In this document: positions 17,217 through 25,806 of the stretch, piece by piece | How positions within the stretch are numbered: the stretch's first letter is position 1 | How the letters are laid out: every line of letters starts with the position of its first letter | Source: an uncultured Tropicimonas sp. | GTDB taxonomy: Bacteria > Pseudomonadota > Alphaproteobacteria > Rhodobacterales > Rhodobacteraceae | DNA: 64,000 nt | Assembly (NCBI GenBank): GCA_947495685.1 | Contig: CANLZY010000008.1 | Span: 1 to 64,000, forward strand | Direction: 5' to 3' | Notes under the pieces: generated by a model | Seen by the model: the letters and a program-made list of their open reading frames with translations, nothing else | Database searches by the model: none | Told to the model about the DNA's origin: nothing | Program-made: the position numbers and the translations under genes

Positions 17217-17908
17217 TGGATTGGTCTAGTCTTGTTCCCACATTGGTGGGGGCCGGTATTTCGGTTGCCATTACTATAGTTATGTTTGGGCTGACAATAC
17301 GGAAAGAAAAGGTGCAACGTGAATCTGAAAAAGAGTTGGCTGCGGCACAGAATGCCTTCATTGGCATTCAGAAACTGCTGAAAACAGCAAATGGTATTTT
17401 GGGTTTGGCAAGGCATCTTGATGAAGAGTTTCAACAGGCGCAAGAACAAGGGATGGTTGAGGATGATCCATCAAATTTCGTTCGTGAGATTGCGGGAACT
17501 TTAGTGGAAGTTGAACCCATTTTGGCCGTAGAGACGTCATTTTTGGTGGGAAAAGACGGATTTGATTTGGTCTTTGATATATGGGAGATCCAGTGGCGAG
17601 CCAAAAACAACAATCGGCTTGTGCAAAAATATAATGATCTAAAGCGAGAATATGCGGGTTTCATAGAAGGAAACTCGTCTGGAATCTATGAAATGGATTC
17701 TAGTGTTGCGCGTTATCGATTTGACGGAGACGCCGCGAAGGTGGCGACAATGAAGATGGGAAGGATGAACACTATTATCGGTTCATTGGTGGATGCAATT
17801 GAAAAAGATCGAGAAACAGTTAAGAGCGTAGTCGAAAGATATATCGCTGCTGCGGCGCAACGGTTTGGCGATGCGTTTCCGATGAAAACAGTCGAGTGGA
17901 GGTCTTAG
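17216..17908 (+). CDS. Unknown membrane-anchored protein inserted in sox operon
   Basis: Not recognised. The 230-residue product has one N-terminal membrane segment (residues 7-27, VPTLVGAGISVAITIVMFGL) and a charged, mostly helical remainder, including a coiled-coil-like region at about 28-45 (KEKVQRESEKELAAAQ). I take the ATG at 17216, which overlaps the soxB stop; the longer upstream frame runs inside soxB. soxD follows one base after its stop. Codon use and composition are clearly AT-richer than soxB and soxD. In the standard operon soxB is followed directly by soxD, so this looks like a later insertion that kept translational coupling. Confidence 0.75.
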   Translation: MDWSSLVPTLVGAGISVAITIVMFGLTIRKEKVQRESEKELAAAQNAFIGIQKLLKTANGILGLARHLDEEFQQAQEQGMVEDDPSNFVREIAGTLVEVEPILAVETSFLVGKDGFDLVFDIWEIQWRAKNNNRLVQKYNDLKREYAGFIEGNSSGIYEMDSSVARYRFDGDAAKVATMKMGRMNTIIGSLVDAIEKDRETVKSVVERYIAAAAQRFGDAFPMKTVEWRS

Positions 17909-17909
17909 C

Positions 17910-18233
17910 ATGCTGATCCTTACTTGCCCCTATTGCGGCATCCAATGTGATGAAACCGAGCTTGCGCCCGGCGGCGAGGCGCATCTGACCCGTCACGGCC
18001 CCGGCTCCACGGATGAGGACTTCGAGACCTATCTGTTTGACCGCGCCAACCCGATGGGCGTGCATTTCGAGCGCTGGCGTCATGCAAACGGCTGCGGCAA
18101 GTGGTTTCTCGCCGCGCGCTGCACCGTCACGCTGGAGGTGTTCGGCACCTACAAGGCACAGACCACCGAGCCGCCGGCGGAGATCGTCGCGGCCATCAAG
18201 GCGCGGCGACCGGAGTGGGAGGCAGGCCGATGA
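17910..18233 (+). CDS. soxD: Sarcosine oxidase delta subunit
   Basis: SoxD is the small zinc-binding subunit of heterotetrameric sarcosine oxidase. The 107-residue protein has the N-terminal CPYCG pair with a following Cys (IQCDE), a His in HLTRHG and the ANGCGKWF region that completes the metal site. Its stop overlaps the soxA start. Normal length and host composition. Confidence 0.93.
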   Translation: MLILTCPYCGIQCDETELAPGGEAHLTRHGPGSTDEDFETYLFDRANPMGVHFERWRHANGCGKWFLAARCTVTLEVFGTYKAQTTEPPAEIVAAIKARRPEWEAGR

Positions 18234-21200
18234 GCATTCGTCTGGAACAGGGCGGGCGCTTGATCGACCGCAACGCGCCGCTCGATTTCACCTTCGACAC
18301 CAAGCATTTCGGCGGATTTGCGGGCGACACGCTGGCCTCGGCGCTGCTGGCCAATGGTCAGACCGTGGTCAACCGCAGCTACAAGTATCACCGGCCACGC
18401 GGCATCATGGCCAGCGGCCCGGAGGAACCCAACGCGCTGGTCGGGCTGGGGCAGGGGGCGCGGTTCGAACCCGATCAGCGCGCCACCACGACCGAGCTGT
18501 TCGACGGGCTGGCCGCGATGAGCCAGAACGCCTGGCCCAGCCTTGGCTTTGACATGATGGCGGTCAATCAATGGTTCAGCTCGATGATGCCGGCGGGGTT
18601 CTACTACAAGACCTTCATCTGGCCGCGTCCATTCTGGAAACATGTCTACGAGCCGATCATTCGCGACGCCGCCGCCAGTGGCCTGCCGCCGAAGGAGGCT
18701 GACGCCGACCGATACGAGCATTTCTATGCATTCGTCGATCTGCTGATCGTCGGGGGCGGTATCGCGGGGCTTCAGGCCGCGCTGACCGCCGGACAGACCG
18801 GTGCCCGCGTTCTGTTGATCGAGCAGACGGCCCATTGGGGCGGGCGCGCGCCGGTGGATGGTGCCGAGATCGACGGCAAGCTGGCGGATGTCTGGATCAG
18901 CGAAACGCTTGCCGTGTTGGCGGCGATGGAGAACGTCTCGCTGCGGAGCCGTTGCATGGGGGCGGGGGTCTATGACCACGGCTATGCGCTTGGTTACGAA
19001 CGGCTGACCGACCACGCCCCACAGGTGGCTGGCCCGCGTCACCGGTTGTGGCGGATCCGGGCGAAACAGATCGTCACCGCGACCGGTGCCATCGAACGCC
19101 CGCTCAGCTTTGCCGGCAACGATGTGCCCGGTGTCATGCTGGCCTCTGCGGTGCGGGACTATGTCGTCAACTTTGGCGTGGCACCGGGGCACAGGACCGT
19201 TGTCGTCACCAACAACGACGATGCCTATCGCACCGCGCTGGCGCTGATCGATGCCGGGCTGGAAGTGCCCGTCGTGATTGACGCGCGCGACCGAAACGAC
19301 GGCCCGCTGGCCCGCGAAGTCATGCGCCGCGGCGTGCAGGTCGAGCTGGGTGCCGCCGTGATGAAGGTCAAGGGCAGCAAGCGGGTCGAAGGCGTGATGC
19401 TGTGCCGTGCGAATGGCACCGGTGGGGCAGGCGCGCTGGTGGAATGCGACAGCGTTGCCATGTCGGGCGGCTGGTCGCCGGTGGTGCACCTGTATTCCCA
19501 TTGCGGTGGCAAGCTGCTGTGGTCCGAGGACCACGCGCATTTCTATCCCGATCCGTCGCGCCCGCCCCTGGGCGCCGATGGGCTGGGTTTCGTGCGATGC
19601 GCCGGGATTGCCGCGGGGGCCATGGGCACCCGGTCGGTGTTGGCCGATGCGACCGCCGCCGCGCTCGCCGCTGCCAGCGCCGCCGGACACACCGGGGCAG
19701 CGACGCCGCCGGTTGCCGATGATGCCGAGGAAACCCCGATGACGCCTGTCTGGATCATGCCGCAACAGGCGTTGCCGGAACTGCGGGCCAAGATGTTCCT
19801 GGATTTCCAGAACGATGTGAAGGTGTCCGACGTCCAACTGGCCGCGCAGGAGGGGTTCGAAAGCGTCGAGCACGCCAAGCGCTATACCACGCTGGGCATG
19901 GCAAACGATCAGGGCAAGCTCAGCAACATCAATGGCCTGGCGATCCTGGCGGACAGTCGCGGCGAAAAGATCCCGCAGGTCGGGACCACGACCTTCCGAC
20001 CGCCCTATCAACCGATCTCGTTCGGCTCGATCGCCGGTGAGGCACGTGGCGAGATCTTCCAGCCGCTGCGGCGCACGCCGATGCATGACTGGCACGAAAC
20101 GCAAGGTGCCTATTGGGAACCGGTCGGTCATTGGCGCCGCCCGTATTGCTATCCCAAACAGGGCGAGAGCCATGACGCGGCGGTCGCCCGCGAGGTTCTG
20201 GCCACGCGCAATTCGCTCGGGCTGCTGGACGCCTCCACGCTGGGCAAGATCGTGGTCAAGGGGCCGGATGCCGGGCGCTTCCTCGACATGCTCTACACCA
20301 ACATGATGTCGACGCTGAAGGCGGGCAAATGCCGCTATGGGCTGATGTGCAGCGAGAACGGGTTCCTGTCCGACGACGGTGTGGTGGCGCGGATCGATGA
20401 GGAGACGTTCCTGTGTCACACGACCTCGGGCGGGGCCGATCGCATCCACGGCTGGATGGAAGACTGGCTTCAGTGCGAATGGTGGGACTGGAAGGTCTAT
20501 GTTGCCAACGTGACCGAGCAATGGGGCCAGATCGCCGTTGTCGGCCCCAACGCGCGCAAGCTGCTGGAAAAACTCGGCGGGCTGGACGTGTCGAAGGCGG
20601 CGTTGCCCTTCATGGGCTGGGTCGAGGGCGAGTTGGCCGGCGTGCCGGTGCGGGTCTATCGCATCTCGTTCTCGGGCGAGTTGAGTTATGAAATCGCGGT
20701 GTCGGCCGGGCAGGCAATGGCGCTCTGGAGCAAGCTGCTGGTCGCGGGCTGGGAGTTCGGCATCACGCCCTACGGCACCGAGGCGCTGCACATCATGCGG
20801 GCCGAAAAGGGCTTCATCATGATCGGCGACGAGACCGATGGCACGGTGATCCCGCAGGACCTGGGCCTTGGCTGGGCGATCTCGAAGAAGAAGGACGACT
20901 ACCTTGGCAAGCGTGCACAGCAGCGCAGCCACATGACCGATCCAAACCGCTGGAAGCTGGTCGGGTTGGAAACGCTGGACGGTTCGGTGCTGCCTGATGG
21001 CGCCTATGCGGTGGGCGAGGGTTACAATGCCAATGGCCAACGCAACACCATTGGCCGGGTGACCTCGACCTATCACTCGCCGACGCTGGGGCGCGGCATT
21101 GCCATGGGGCTGGTGCATCACGGGCCGGATCGTATGGGCGAGGTGATCCGATTTGCCAAGGTTGACGGCGCGTTGATCGATGCGCGGATTGTCAGCCCGG

Positions 21201-21238
21201 TGTTCCATGACCCGGACGGGGAGAAGCAGGATGTCTGA
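18230..21238 (+). CDS. soxA: Sarcosine oxidase alpha subunit
   Basis: SoxA (1002 residues) carries the dinucleotide-binding and folate-binding parts of sarcosine oxidase and channels the methyl carbon to tetrahydrofolate. Visible parts are an N-terminal ferredoxin-like domain (GFAGDTLASALLANG), a dinucleotide fold (LIVGGGIAGLQAALTAG, about residue 167) and a C-terminal GCV_T/aminomethyltransferase-type domain from about residue 610 (FSGELSYEIAV). The ATG at 18230 overlaps the soxD stop; the longer frame upstream is inside soxD. soxG overlaps its 3' end. Confidence 0.95.
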   Translation: MSIRLEQGGRLIDRNAPLDFTFDTKHFGGFAGDTLASALLANGQTVVNRSYKYHRPRGIMASGPEEPNALVGLGQGARFEPDQRATTTELFDGLAAMSQNAWPSLGFDMMAVNQWFSSMMPAGFYYKTFIWPRPFWKHVYEPIIRDAAASGLPPKEADADRYEHFYAFVDLLIVGGGIAGLQAALTAGQTGARVLLIEQTAHWGGRAPVDGAEIDGKLADVWISETLAVLAAMENVSLRSRCMGAGVYDHGYALGYERLTDHAPQVAGPRHRLWRIRAKQIVTATGAIERPLSFAGNDVPGVMLASAVRDYVVNFGVAPGHRTVVVTNNDDAYRTALALIDAGLEVPVVIDARDRNDGPLAREVMRRGVQVELGAAVMKVKGSKRVEGVMLCRANGTGGAGALVECDSVAMSGGWSPVVHLYSHCGGKLLWSEDHAHFYPDPSRPPLGADGLGFVRCAGIAAGAMGTRSVLADATAAALAAASAAGHTGAATPPVADDAEETPMTPVWIMPQQALPELRAKMFLDFQNDVKVSDVQLAAQEGFESVEHAKRYTTLGMANDQGKLSNINGLAILADSRGEKIPQVGTTTFRPPYQPISFGSIAGEARGEIFQPLRRTPMHDWHETQGAYWEPVGHWRRPYCYPKQGESHDAAVAREVLATRNSLGLLDASTLGKIVVKGPDAGRFLDMLYTNMMSTLKAGKCRYGLMCSENGFLSDDGVVARIDEETFLCHTTSGGADRIHGWMEDWLQCEWWDWKVYVANVTEQWGQIAVVGPNARKLLEKLGGLDVSKAALPFMGWVEGELAGVPVRVYRISFSGELSYEIAVSAGQAMALWSKLLVAGWEFGITPYGTEALHIMRAEKGFIMIGDETDGTVIPQDLGLGWAISKKKDDYLGKRAQQRSHMTDPNRWKLVGLETLDGSVLPDGAYAVGEGYNANGQRNTIGRVTSTYHSPTLGRGIAMGLVHHGPDRMGEVIRFAKVDGALIDARIVSPVFHDPDGEKQDV

Positions 21239-21803
21239 TGCGGTAACGGCCCTTGGGGCCATGGAGTTCTCAGGCCCTGCGGTGCAGGTGAAGGAAGCCC
21301 CGCTTCGGGGGATGATCACGGTGCGCGGTGACCTGTCCGGCTCGGCATTTGCGGGTGCGGTGCGGGCGGCAACGGGCTGCGACATGCCGCAACCGCGCGA
21401 AATCGTGCATGGCGGGGATGCCTCGGTCGGCTGGATGTCACCGGATGAACTTCTGCTGCTGGTGCCTCATGACAGTACCGCAGCGGTGGTGGCGGATCTG
21501 AGCCGGGATCTGGCCGGCGTGCATCACCTCGCGGTGGATGTGTCGGACGCCCGCGCGGTACTGTGCGTCGAGGGGACGGGCGCGCGAGAGGTTCTGGCCC
21601 GGCTCTGTCCGGCCGACCTGTCGCCCGCGGCCCTTGGCCCGGGGGAGTTGCGTCGAACACGGCTGGCCCAGATCCCGGCGGCGTTCTGGATCGATCCGGC
21701 AGGGGGGATCACGCTGGTCTGCTTCCGCTCGGTCGCCCGCTACACGTTCGACGTGGTGTCGGATGCGGCCAACGCTGCGCCGGTGGAATTCTTGCCGGGG
21801 TAG
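21231..21803 (+). CDS. soxG: Sarcosine oxidase gamma subunit
   Basis: SoxG (190 residues) is the fourth subunit, structurally related to the GCV_T fold. It begins with MSDAVTALGAMEF and ends with the family-typical RSVARYTFDVV segment. I chose the ATG at 21231, eight bases inside the soxA end; the upstream in-frame ATGs lie in soxA. It is the last gene of the operon. Confidence 0.9.
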   Translation: MSDAVTALGAMEFSGPAVQVKEAPLRGMITVRGDLSGSAFAGAVRAATGCDMPQPREIVHGGDASVGWMSPDELLLLVPHDSTAAVVADLSRDLAGVHHLAVDVSDARAVLCVEGTGAREVLARLCPADLSPAALGPGELRRTRLAQIPAAFWIDPAGGITLVCFRSVARYTFDVVSDAANAAPVEFLPG

Positions 21804-21824
21804 GGGCTCTGCTCGGGCGGAGGG

Positions 21825-22850
21825 TTAGGCGCTCCGTTCGGGATTCTTGCCTGATGTCAGGAACACGGCGGCCAGCGGGTCCTGTACCAGGTCGGCCAGC
21901 CGGACCTGCACAGCCTCGACCGAGGCGCGGTGTGCCGCGGCCAGGTCAGGGTCTGCCAGCATCTCGGCCCGCACGCGGTGCATGCCGTCGGTCGGGATCG
22001 ACAGGTCCTTGCGTGTATTCAGGTTGGCCGATGTCCAGTACCGGAAGCTGAAGCGATCCTTGTTCTTTGGCACGCCGCTGCCCCGGAACCGCTTCAGCAG
22101 GAATTCCTCGCGGGATTTCACCGCGTAATGGTTCAGCTGCACCAGGTCGAATCCCACCGATTCTGCCGTGGACTGCACTCCGCGCAAGTTGAACCCCGGA
22201 TGCATCGGCTGGCCCGAGCCGTTCAGCCAGACACGGCGTTGGTGCCGTTCAAGCAGTGGTTTCAAAGGGCCAACGCACAGCCTGCGCCAGCGGCCCAGGT
22301 GCAACCATGGGCGGTGGGTGCTGAAGCCATCGAAGCGATCGGGGCGGAACAGCGTCTTGATCGTCCAGATCCGCGGATGGCTGCGGTCAAGGATGTCGTT
22401 GCCGCGCTGGAACCGTTCGATCACCGGTACGTCGCGGAACTTTTTCCGACCGTTGCTCCCCATGAACCGCCAGTTGATCGAAATGGCGTCGACGGAGTCT
22501 CCGGTGGCATCGATCAATGCGTCGAGGGTCTGATCGCCGATCTGAACGTTGATGAACTCGTCCAGATCGATCACGGCCACCCAATCCGCGGCAAGGATCT
22601 CCGGCATCTTTTCGGCCCGCCGCCACGCCTGATCCTGCACGCTGACGTCGGCGTCGCCGGGGTTGTCGAAATGCCGGATCAGGCCCATCTGCTGCAACCG
22701 GGTCAGGATCCGGTTGGTTCCATCGGTGCAATCGTTGGAAAAGATTGTGAAATCTGTCACGCCAATGGCGCGGTGATACGCGATCCATTCGACCAGGTAG
22801 GGACCCTCGTTCTTGACCGAAGTCACGATATGGAAACTGCGGCGCGCCAT
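21825..22850 (-). CDS. Glycosyltransferase (GT2/GT92-like)
   Basis: A 341-residue soluble glycosyltransferase, probably transferring a sugar from a nucleotide sugar to a cell-surface glycan. The N-terminus (FHIVTSVKNEGPYLVEWIAYHRAIGV) is the typical start of the DUF23/GT92 and GT2_4 group. The metal-binding Asp motif is seen in VIDLDEFINV, and a His-rich HYAVKSREEFLLKR segment follows near residue 260. The ATG at 22850 gives the family N-terminus; the longer frame adds 33 unlikely residues. It converges on soxG and is divergent from the hydrolase-like gene to its right. Acceptor unknown. Confidence 0.8.
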   Translation of the reverse strand: MARRSFHIVTSVKNEGPYLVEWIAYHRAIGVTDFTIFSNDCTDGTNRILTRLQQMGLIRHFDNPGDADVSVQDQAWRRAEKMPEILAADWVAVIDLDEFINVQIGDQTLDALIDATGDSVDAISINWRFMGSNGRKKFRDVPVIERFQRGNDILDRSHPRIWTIKTLFRPDRFDGFSTHRPWLHLGRWRRLCVGPLKPLLERHQRRVWLNGSGQPMHPGFNLRGVQSTAESVGFDLVQLNHYAVKSREEFLLKRFRGSGVPKNKDRFSFRYWTSANLNTRKDLSIPTDGMHRVRAEMLADPDLAAAHRASVEAVQVRLADLVQDPLAAVFLTSGKNPERSA

Positions 22851-23087
22851 GCGGATCCTTTGCTGTTGAACGCTGTCGGGGTCCGTCGGACCCTGCCGGG
22901 GATCGGCGCGGTGATCAAGGGGCCGAACGGCGCCCATGCACTCGGCCACGGCTGGTGGCGTTTAGCCAAACGGGGTGCCTTCAGGGCTGGGTTCGTTCCA
23001 GTTTGGTCATAGAATGACCGTATTTTTCAGGGACTGTTGCGCAGACATGTCCTGAAAGGGCGGATTCGGCAGACGGGAGCGCAAACC

Positions 23088-24260
23088 GTGCAGAACAGGC
23101 ACAGCGAGGGCGATGCAACGCAGGCGCCAGGAAGGCAACCGGACCCGGAATGCCTGTTCGAGGGCACACATGTCCGTTTGCTGCATCATTCGAGCGATGG
23201 CAAGCGGGTCATTGTGGCCTTTGGTCCCGAAACCGTACGGGCACGCGGCGGTGACGCGCATGCCGTCGGTTTGGCGCGCAGGACAGAGTCGGACCTGTTC
23301 GAGGTCGTGCCCACGCAACCAAGCTGGTACCCGGCGGTCGAGATGGACAAGGTCTGCAAACTCGTGAACAGACATCGCGACCAGCGACCGGCGAGCGGGA
23401 TTGGCGCCTCGATGGGCGGCTACGGGGCGCTGCGGTACGGTGCGTTGGCCGGCTGCGACACGGTTCTGGCGTTTTCACCTCAGGCCCGTATCTCGCCCGA
23501 CATGCGGGGGGCGGCGGCGGCGCGGTATGCGCGCCATTATCGCCCCGATCTGCACGCGCAGATGGGCATCTCGGCGGCAATGGTTCCTGCAAATGCCGTC
23601 GTGATGTTTGATCCCTACGAGCCGCATGACCGACTTCAGGCTGACCTGTTGCACCACGAAACCGGTGTTCGCCTGATTGCGCTGTCCTACATGGGGCACC
23701 ACACCGAACAGGCGCTGTCCACCGTTGCGGTGGCGCAACAGGCGTTGCAGGCGGCAGAGGCCGGAGAGTGGACGCGGTTGGCACGGGTCTTGCGGCGCGG
23801 GCGTCGTGGCGCGCCGGCCTATCTTGCACGGCTGTCCCAGGCCTGTTCGGCACGGGAGCATTTTCGGTGGGCGGCGGATGTGGCCGACATGGCGCCAAGC
23901 GATGCTGCCGATCGTCTGCCCGACCTGCGCATCGCGATCGCGATGGCCAGGGCCGGGTTGGGGCATCCGCTGGAGGCGCTGGAAGAACTGGAGGCGCTGG
24001 TTGTGTCGGCACCGCGGAACCTGCGGTACTGGAAAGTGCTGGTGGATCAGTACGAGGCGATGGACCAGATGGGGGCCGCGGCCGATGTTCTGGAAATCGC
24101 AGTTGGGGAAACGGAAAATTTTACCTTCTGCTGGAGACTCATCAACAACCGGATCGGGGTTGGGGCGCTCAAAGAGGCCCGTGCCATCGCCGACCTGGCT
24201 ATGGAGATGTGGCCGGACCGCCGGCCGCAGGTCCAGCGGATTCTGGCAAGGATCGCCTGA
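23088..24260 (+). CDS. Alpha/beta-hydrolase-like protein with helical-repeat C-terminus
   Basis: About 390 residues. The N-terminal half resembles an alpha/beta hydrolase, with strand VIVAFGPE and a nucleophile elbow (GIGASMGGYGA, G-x-S-x-G type), and a candidate His in SYMGHHTEQ. The C-terminal 180 residues are Ala/Leu-rich helices that look like TPR repeats. I prefer GTG at 23088, with GGGAG eight bases upstream, over a TTG at 23037. The substrate is unknown. It precedes the GSCFA gene on the same strand, suggesting a shared role in glycan or acyl modification. A shorter relative may be encoded at 50984-51901. Confidence 0.6.
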   Translation: MQNRHSEGDATQAPGRQPDPECLFEGTHVRLLHHSSDGKRVIVAFGPETVRARGGDAHAVGLARRTESDLFEVVPTQPSWYPAVEMDKVCKLVNRHRDQRPASGIGASMGGYGALRYGALAGCDTVLAFSPQARISPDMRGAAAARYARHYRPDLHAQMGISAAMVPANAVVMFDPYEPHDRLQADLLHHETGVRLIALSYMGHHTEQALSTVAVAQQALQAAEAGEWTRLARVLRRGRRGAPAYLARLSQACSAREHFRWAADVADMAPSDAADRLPDLRIAIAMARAGLGHPLEALEELEALVVSAPRNLRYWKVLVDQYEAMDQMGAAADVLEIAVGETENFTFCWRLINNRIGVGALKEARAIADLAMEMWPDRRPQVQRILARIA

Positions 24261-24413
24261 ATCCGACCGAAATACCCCCCCTGCCGGTGCATCGCCGCCG
24301 GCAAGCAGAGCAGGGCGCGGACGACCCGCGGACGCAATGTCTCGCGTCGGAACGCAACGCCCGTGATACGTTTGGCTGGGGCGGACCGTAACCGCCCGGA
24401 AAGGCAAAGACCG

Positions 24414-25781
24414 ATGTCTGACACGAACCTTGAACGGCGCCCGGCCCTGGAGGCCTATTCCGAGGCTTCCCGGAACGCGCTTCGCCGCTATCCCTCCCCC
24501 GAAAAGGACGGCGACCGGTTGTATCCGCTGGCCACGCCGGTGTTGAAACCCTCGTTCACCATGACCCCCGATGACACCGTCTTTACCATCGGGTCCTGTT
24601 TTGCCCGCAACGTGGAGGCGGCGCTGGTCAACGCAGGAATCGAGGTGGTGAGCCGCGATTTCGACCTTGGGCCGATTGGCGAAAGCCTTGGCTTTGCGGG
24701 GAACTTTTTCAACAAGTACTCGATCCACTCGGTCAACAACGAGCTTCGCTGGGCGTTGGACCGGGCGTCCTTCCCCGGTAAGGATATCCTCTATCCGTTG
24801 CAGGACGGAGATCGGAAATACTGTGACCTGCAATTGGGCTCGGCCAAGTTGGAGTTCCCGTCGGACGAGATCCTCGATTTCCGTCACCGGTTCCTTGACG
24901 TCATGGCCCGCGCCGCCGAGGCGGATGTGGTCATCGTCACGCTCGGCTACGTGGAGGTCTGGTACGATACAAAGCTGGAGATCTACCTGAACGTCGCACC
25001 GCCGGCGCAATTGGCCCGCAAGGATCCGGACCGGTTCGAGTTCAGGGTGCTCAGCTACGAGGATGTGCTGGGCGGGCTGCGGGATCTCTACCAGATCCTG
25101 AGCCAGTATCGGACCAAGCCGATGCGGATGCTGGTCACGGTGTCGCCGGTGCCACTGCTGTCGACCTTTCGCAACATGGATGTGCTGGTGGCCAACACCT
25201 ATTCCAAATCCGTGCAACGTGCCGCCATCGACGCCTTCATCGCCGAGACAGACGGCGTGGACTATTTCCCGTCCTATGAATTTGTCGTGCTCAGCGATCC
25301 GCGGGTGGCCTGGTCGCGTGGCGACTATCGCCATGTGTCGCCCGACCTCGTCTCTCGCATCATGTCGACGGTGCTGACCCGCTATGTCGAAGGGGCCGCG
25401 CCGGACGAGGGTGCGGGCACCAGCACCGAGTTGCTGTCGGACGAGGCACTGGAGGCATCCGTGAGGATGACGCTGAAGCTGAAGGAGCATGCGGCCGCGC
25501 TGGCGCTGCTGGAACGGCACGCCGATGTCGTGTCGCACAGCGCAGTCCTGTTGCAACTGAAAGGCGTGGCGTTGAGCGGCCTGGACCGCTTCGAGGATGG
25601 CTTTGATGCGATGGGTGCATCCTTTGCGTTGGCGCCGGGCAATGCCGGCCCGCTGGAACGCCAGATCGCCTGGTGCCGCCGGTTGGACCGGCACGAGGTT
25701 GCAAAGCAGCTTCTGGTCACGCATCTTGAACGCTTCCCCGGGCGCGGCGAGTTCCGCGACGGCCTGACCTGGCTGAAATGA
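24414..25781 (+). CDS. GSCFA domain protein (SGNH-hydrolase-like)
   Basis: The family is named for its motif, seen here as TIGSCFARN near residue 60, with Ser as the presumed nucleophile. A candidate Asp-His pair is in DYRHVSPDLV near residue 308. The fold is related to SGNH/GDSL acyl-esterases and acyltransferases; the family's reaction is not established. Residues about 350-455 form a TPR-like helical tail. The ATG at 24414 follows AGGCAAAGACCG; upstream in-frame starts lack support. It is followed after 25 bases by the FkbH-like gene, so they are probably cotranscribed. Confidence 0.8.
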   Translation: MSDTNLERRPALEAYSEASRNALRRYPSPEKDGDRLYPLATPVLKPSFTMTPDDTVFTIGSCFARNVEAALVNAGIEVVSRDFDLGPIGESLGFAGNFFNKYSIHSVNNELRWALDRASFPGKDILYPLQDGDRKYCDLQLGSAKLEFPSDEILDFRHRFLDVMARAAEADVVIVTLGYVEVWYDTKLEIYLNVAPPAQLARKDPDRFEFRVLSYEDVLGGLRDLYQILSQYRTKPMRMLVTVSPVPLLSTFRNMDVLVANTYSKSVQRAAIDAFIAETDGVDYFPSYEFVVLSDPRVAWSRGDYRHVSPDLVSRIMSTVLTRYVEGAAPDEGAGTSTELLSDEALEASVRMTLKLKEHAAALALLERHADVVSHSAVLLQLKGVALSGLDRFEDGFDAMGASFALAPGNAGPLERQIAWCRRLDRHEVAKQLLVTHLERFPGRGEFRDGLTWLK

Positions 25782-25806
25782 CCCCTTCCCGAACGGGACC
25801 ACGACC

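Noticed and set aside
18149-21385. 1078-codon open frame antisense to soxA
   Set aside because: It mirrors the real soxA gene; Arg/Pro/His-rich translation without family features, caused by high GC at third positions.
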